Of a stretch of 22,618 nt of DNA, positions 20,701-22,618 are shown piece by piece. Numbering within the stretch: the first letter of the stretch is position 1; every line of letters starts with the position of its first letter. The translations under genes were made by a program, and so were the position numbers. The notes beneath the pieces are model-generated. The model saw nothing but the letters and a program-made list of their open reading frames with translations. It was not told the origin of the DNA and ran no database searches. Source of the DNA: a virus; IMG/VR virus record IMGVR_UViG_3300032069_000056, positions 1-22,618 of that record; one strand, 5' to 3'.

Positions 20701-21571
20701 ACTGATAACGAACATCGGAGATGCGAATACTGACTTTATTTCTGGGGGTGGATTAAATATTGCAGGAACATTCGGCTTGGCTACCGACCAGATATTTACT
20801 ACTTCTAATACCGGGAATGTCTTATCAAGCCATAGTTGGCAATTTTCAACAGGACAAAGCGTGGAATTTGACGGCACGGCTTCAACTTCGGGAAACTGGA
20901 CTATAAATAATGGTGTCTGGGATATGTCGGCAATCGGTTCATTCTCTTTAGGAACAAGCCAATTATTCACGACAAGCAAAACAAGTGAAGTTTTTTCAAG
21001 TGCCAGCTGGACACATACGACAGGGGCATTATCGTTTGATAATGCGGCCTCTACTTCGGGGGCGTGGACAATCAATACTGGTGCGTGGGACTTTACAAAT
21101 GCTACTTCACTTAAAGTTCCAACGGGTACGGCACCGAGTATAACCGCAAATGGGCAAGTCGCGGTAGATACTACTGGTGGGCAATTCTTATTCTATTCAG
21201 ATGAAGTAAATGTCTTAATGGCGACAAAATCTTTCGCTTTTAATTATGGTTCTGGCTCATTTGATTTGACGAATAACCAGCAATATGTACAATTTCACGA
21301 ACCAATTACCATAACAGCCATTGATTGTTTTGTAACCAGTGGGACTTCGGCACAGATTGAGATTGAAGAATGTGATGCTAATGGAGCGAACTGCGCTACG
21401 ACTGACGCGGCAATTACTTGTACGACCTCCGATGTTGCTGATGATGGCTCTCTTTCAAACGCTTCAATAGACGCATTGGATTGGGTGATAGCTTCAATTT
21501 CACAAGGAGATGTTTCGGGAGACGTTGATTCGGTTCATATAAATGTCCACTTTAAATATACAGCACAATGA
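17747..21571 (+). CDS. giant modular fibre/adhesin-like protein with N-terminal anchor
   Basis: A 1274-aa protein from the ATG at 17747, which overlaps the previous stop by ATGA. Residues about 8-34 are one strong hydrophobic segment (FVIIFSVIIIGGLTFSGIVL), an unusual start for a virion fibre. The rest is Ser/Thr/Asp/Gly-rich beta-repeat sequence. Three Cys modules of the form SCDTIDSSATGLLSCGTD recur at about 18041, 19043 and 19363. Three modules of the DWH...NATPKW...SDG type recur at about 18148, 19470 and 20138. Near the end, SSHSWQFSTG-type units repeat (from 20581). The final domain (about 1170-1274) has paired cysteines (IEECDANGANC). Attachment to the host is likely; membrane display is also possible. 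Confidence 0.78.
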   Translation: MKKILIFCLEHPFVIIFSVIIIGGLTFSGIVLVKNGKITFGAPTQIRIAQQTLWTTDLVPDVDNAVDLGSNNKTIRNGYFGGLMTSGSFVGDSTASISGTITFGNLISCDTIDSSATGLLSCGTDASGTGAAIVHSLMDSDWHGDTLLASVSQGSLIVGNATPKWSELVIDVVSGSFLQSDGTTAYWNDYQDQNTTYTAGDNLTLTGTDFDVDDPFAVVHASASGDFSTPSGQITSASIGTLELITDLDISSYTNLTAGDHITLTDDDLDVDDDFLLNTGDTGTWVSLSADFQALQGVIPSLSATTTFTGAGLADCDTAATSKLLWSDTGVFSCGTDSNSVTAASDPLSLIGTTLSIDTASAGDNGVLSAANWSTFNNKLDQAASTSFVWSPTTTTNAFELNGLASVSGLATFYGGILSSGSLTVDSTASLSGTITLGNLVSCNTIDSDATGLLACGTDDDVPEVSDFAALVGGQGIDNNSGTLDFDLTEWDNLVWASGSQTSLTLTVDLSGTDPVIEFGSDILRTSASWSIDDAASLSGAFNVGSLKSCDTIDTDANGLFACGTDATGGGSGMVTHGLLSDEWHNDVSNASASAGALIYGAGTTWTPLAVGASDSFLFSDGVNPIYKLDPDIASMSITDLKTSTLTGTLTGALTGNASTATKLAANGANCNAGEYNLGVDDSGAAETCTDATTEINSVINGAGGTNLTCSAQSCDVDDAFLLNTGDTGTWASLTVGFSANQAEITSLSATTLLFPADSITEANINFATTCNSSSKLYIDSGNLACNADATGGAGGEVHGLLNTDWHTDVLLASVSEGSVIVGNATPKWAAVGKGASGSFLGGDGTDTLFTTNTGNIDIYGTASVSGAFTLGSNLSGIGASLSDDLDLADLNVTSASIGTLYATTFSPTSLSVTHVSVSDDFESLYSNLSSVSITNTFTLAGDQLWNTSNSSNLMSSHSWQFSTGTMEFDNGASLSGTLDLNNVGLITNIGDANTDFISGGGLNIAGTFGLATDQIFTTSNTGNVLSSHSWQFSTGQSVEFDGTASTSGNWTINNGVWDMSAIGSFSLGTSQLFTTSKTSEVFSSASWTHTTGALSFDNAASTSGAWTINTGAWDFTNATSLKVPTGTAPSITANGQVAVDTTGGQFLFYSDEVNVLMATKSFAFNYGSGSFDLTNNQQYVQFHEPITITAIDCFVTSGTSAQIEIEECDANGANCATTDAAITCTTSDVADDGSLSNASIDALDWVIASISQGDVSGDVDSVHINVHFKYTAQ
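18041..19450 (+). repeat. three diverged Cys-module repeats
   Basis: Units at 18041-18130, 19043-19126 and 19363-19450 encode SCDTIDSSATGLLSCGTD, SCNTIDSDATGLLACGTD and SCDTIDTDANGLFACGTD. The proteins are close but the codons differ widely, so the copies are old or have been kept apart at the DNA level. Confidence 0.7.
18148..20281 (+). repeat. three diverged DWH modules
   Basis: Units near 18148-18295, 19470-19612 and 20138-20281 encode related segments that start H-x-LLxxDWHxD (DEWHND in the second) and end SGSFLxxDG. The first and third share SVIVGNATPKW or SLIVGNATPKW exactly or nearly so, again with many synonymous differences. Confidence 0.7.
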
Positions 21572-22618
21572 GAAAAATACTGATTACAATTTTAATAATT
21601 TTAGTGGTGCTTGACCTAAGCGGTTTTGCTTATCTGAAAACCCGACCAGTAAGAATACCAGAAAAGTTCGGGCAGGTATCAATCACTTATGTCGGGAGTT
21701 CAAGTAATCCTGCGGATAACGGAACAGGGGCGGATGCCTCAACTTATGCGGTTGATTCTTATAATGGTTCTCAAGCAGGCGATTTAATTATAATGGTCGG
21801 CGCAATGCAGGCCGAAGCCGCAGGGGCGATAACGATTTCAGAAGCAGGCGGACAAACTTGGAGTACTCTTTCAGAATATGTGGCCGCAGGACTGGATATG
21901 ATGGTTGCCGTTTACTGGACTCAACTTGTGGGAGAATTAAGCGCCAGTGTTTCTTTGGCTTTTGCCTCCCAATCGGGAACGCAACCCGTTGTCGCGGTAC
22001 AGCATATTTTCAGGCCTTCGGTGGTCGGGACTTGGATTGCCGATACTGCCATTTTCGGAGAAAAAGCGTCAAATAGCCCAGATGTTATTTCTGGGATTAC
22101 CCCGACCAAAAAAGATAACTTAGTTCTGGCTGGCTGGGCGATTTCAAATGTTTCTACTTGGGGAACACTCGCAGGAACGGGTTGGAACACAATGACCCCT
22201 GCTTATTACAGAAACACTTCGGGTTCAGACCAATCCGTGACTTTCGCTTATCAGACACAGGCAAATCCCGCTTTTACAAATAACGTATCGCAAAATCCTT
22301 CAACCGCCACAACTGGTGCTCAATTTACAATGGCGTGGTCAGCGCAGGTCGCTCCCACAACAACCATTGATACCCCCGACAATAACGCCACAGGAGTAAG
22401 CGTAACCCCTGATTTACTTTTTACAGGGACAGATACTAATACAGATGAAGTGGAATATGAGGTACAGGTAGATACGGCAGTAGGGTTTGATAGTGTAAAG
22501 GGTGGTGATACGCAAACAACAGATAATACCATTGGAGGATATGTCCAAGGAGGAACGGGAGGTTCAGGTGAAAGTTATCAGGCGGCAGGACAAACAATAA
22601 ATCCAACAAACTCTTTTA
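21568..22618 (+). CDS. surface-type protein with N-terminal anchor, partial at the window end
   Basis: Starts at ATG 21568, overlapping the previous stop (ATGA), and is open for 350 codons to the window edge. Residues about 4-22 form a hydrophobic signal or anchor segment after MRK. Residues about 38-240 look like a beta-sandwich domain (VSITYVGSSSNPADNGTGAD onward, LVLAGWAISN, TFAYQT). Near residue 271 begins an Ig/FN3-like repeat (TPDNNATGVSVTPDLLFTGT, then EVEYEVQVDT). The pattern resembles large secreted or surface adhesins. With the gene before it, this forms a cassette of exposed, host-contacting proteins. Confidence 0.7.
   Translation, partial: MRKILITILIILVVLDLSGFAYLKTRPVRIPEKFGQVSITYVGSSSNPADNGTGADASTYAVDSYNGSQAGDLIIMVGAMQAEAAGAITISEAGGQTWSTLSEYVAAGLDMMVAVYWTQLVGELSASVSLAFASQSGTQPVVAVQHIFRPSVVGTWIADTAIFGEKASNSPDVISGITPTKKDNLVLAGWAISNVSTWGTLAGTGWNTMTPAYYRNTSGSDQSVTFAYQTQANPAFTNNVSQNPSTATTGAQFTMAWSAQVAPTTTIDTPDNNATGVSVTPDLLFTGTDTNTDEVEYEVQVDTAVGFDSVKGGDTQTTDNTIGGYVQGGTGGSGESYQAAGQTINPTNSF

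Noticed and set aside
20449-21075. 208-codon reading frame on the minus strand of the fibre gene
   Set aside because: It is a shadow of the repetitive Ser/Thr-rich coding sequence with no own start signal or recognisable domain.
1-22618. Alternative genetic code (TGA or TAG reassigned)
   Set aside because: Both codons end well-supported genes, often in ATGA overlaps, and do not occur inside conserved domains.
1-22618. Integrase, attachment sites or insertion sequences
   Set aside because: No recombinase or transposase motif and no terminal inverted repeats with target duplications were seen, so prophage status cannot be decided from the window.

Overview
The window is a block of a tailed double-stranded DNA bacteriophage genome, or of a prophage whose ends are not visible. 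All real protein genes lie on the + strand except one intron-borne endonuclease. The morphogenesis order is terminase small subunit, terminase large subunit, portal, scaffold, major capsid protein, then large repetitive fibre-like proteins. The capsid protein looks P22-type, which favours a podovirus-like virion, but no tail-tube, tape-measure or connector gene is recognisable here. TGA and TAG both act as stops (many ATGA overlaps, TAG at 454, 9156 and 10496), so the code is standard bacterial. The host cannot be fixed from sequence alone. The cysteine-spaced, Ser/Thr/Asp-rich modules of the large fibre resemble long surface proteins often seen in Patescibacteria (CPR) assemblies, so such a host is possible but unproven.

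Layout. Positions 1-2024 hold a lysis-like pair (membrane-anchored muralytic protein and a small multi-spanning membrane protein, a holin candidate), two small genes and a metallophosphoesterase. Several of these starts have strong AGGAGG-type ribosome sites. Positions 2054-2944 hold a small hypothetical gene, a nucleoside 2-deoxyribosyltransferase-like gene and a DUF6899-like gene. Positions 2945-6179 are AT-rich and hold thirteen mostly tiny genes, many with Cys/His metal-binding signatures. Several start without a Shine-Dalgarno site from near-identical repeated leaders. Positions 6176-6487 are a gene-free stretch with a promoter, a terminated small RNA, a second stem-loop and a three-way-junction RNA. 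Positions 6488-7383 hold four more small genes. Positions 7373-16742 are the packaging and head module. Positions 16848-22618 hold a collagen-like fibre protein, a 1274-aa modular fibre protein and a partial surface-type protein.

The most striking locus is the capsid gene. Its first 34 codons (14795-14896) are separated from the remaining 329 codons (15753-16742) by an 856-nt group I intron. P1, P3, P4, P5, P6, P7, P8 and P9 can all be paired by eye. Inside the intron, on the opposite strand, lies an HNH endonuclease with its own exact-consensus sigma70 promoter (TTGACA, 17 nt, TATAAT). Its leader can fold as a pseudoknot that covers its ribosome-binding site.

RNA-level control recurs elsewhere. 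A perfect 12-bp stem covers the ribosome site of the gene at 2072. A hairpin shortens the gap between ribosome site and start codon of the capsid gene. The three-way-junction RNA before the gene at 6488 carries a CRISPR-repeat-like GGGATTGAAAC tail. A serine alpha/beta-hydrolase sits between portal and scaffold, where many phages keep their prohead protease.
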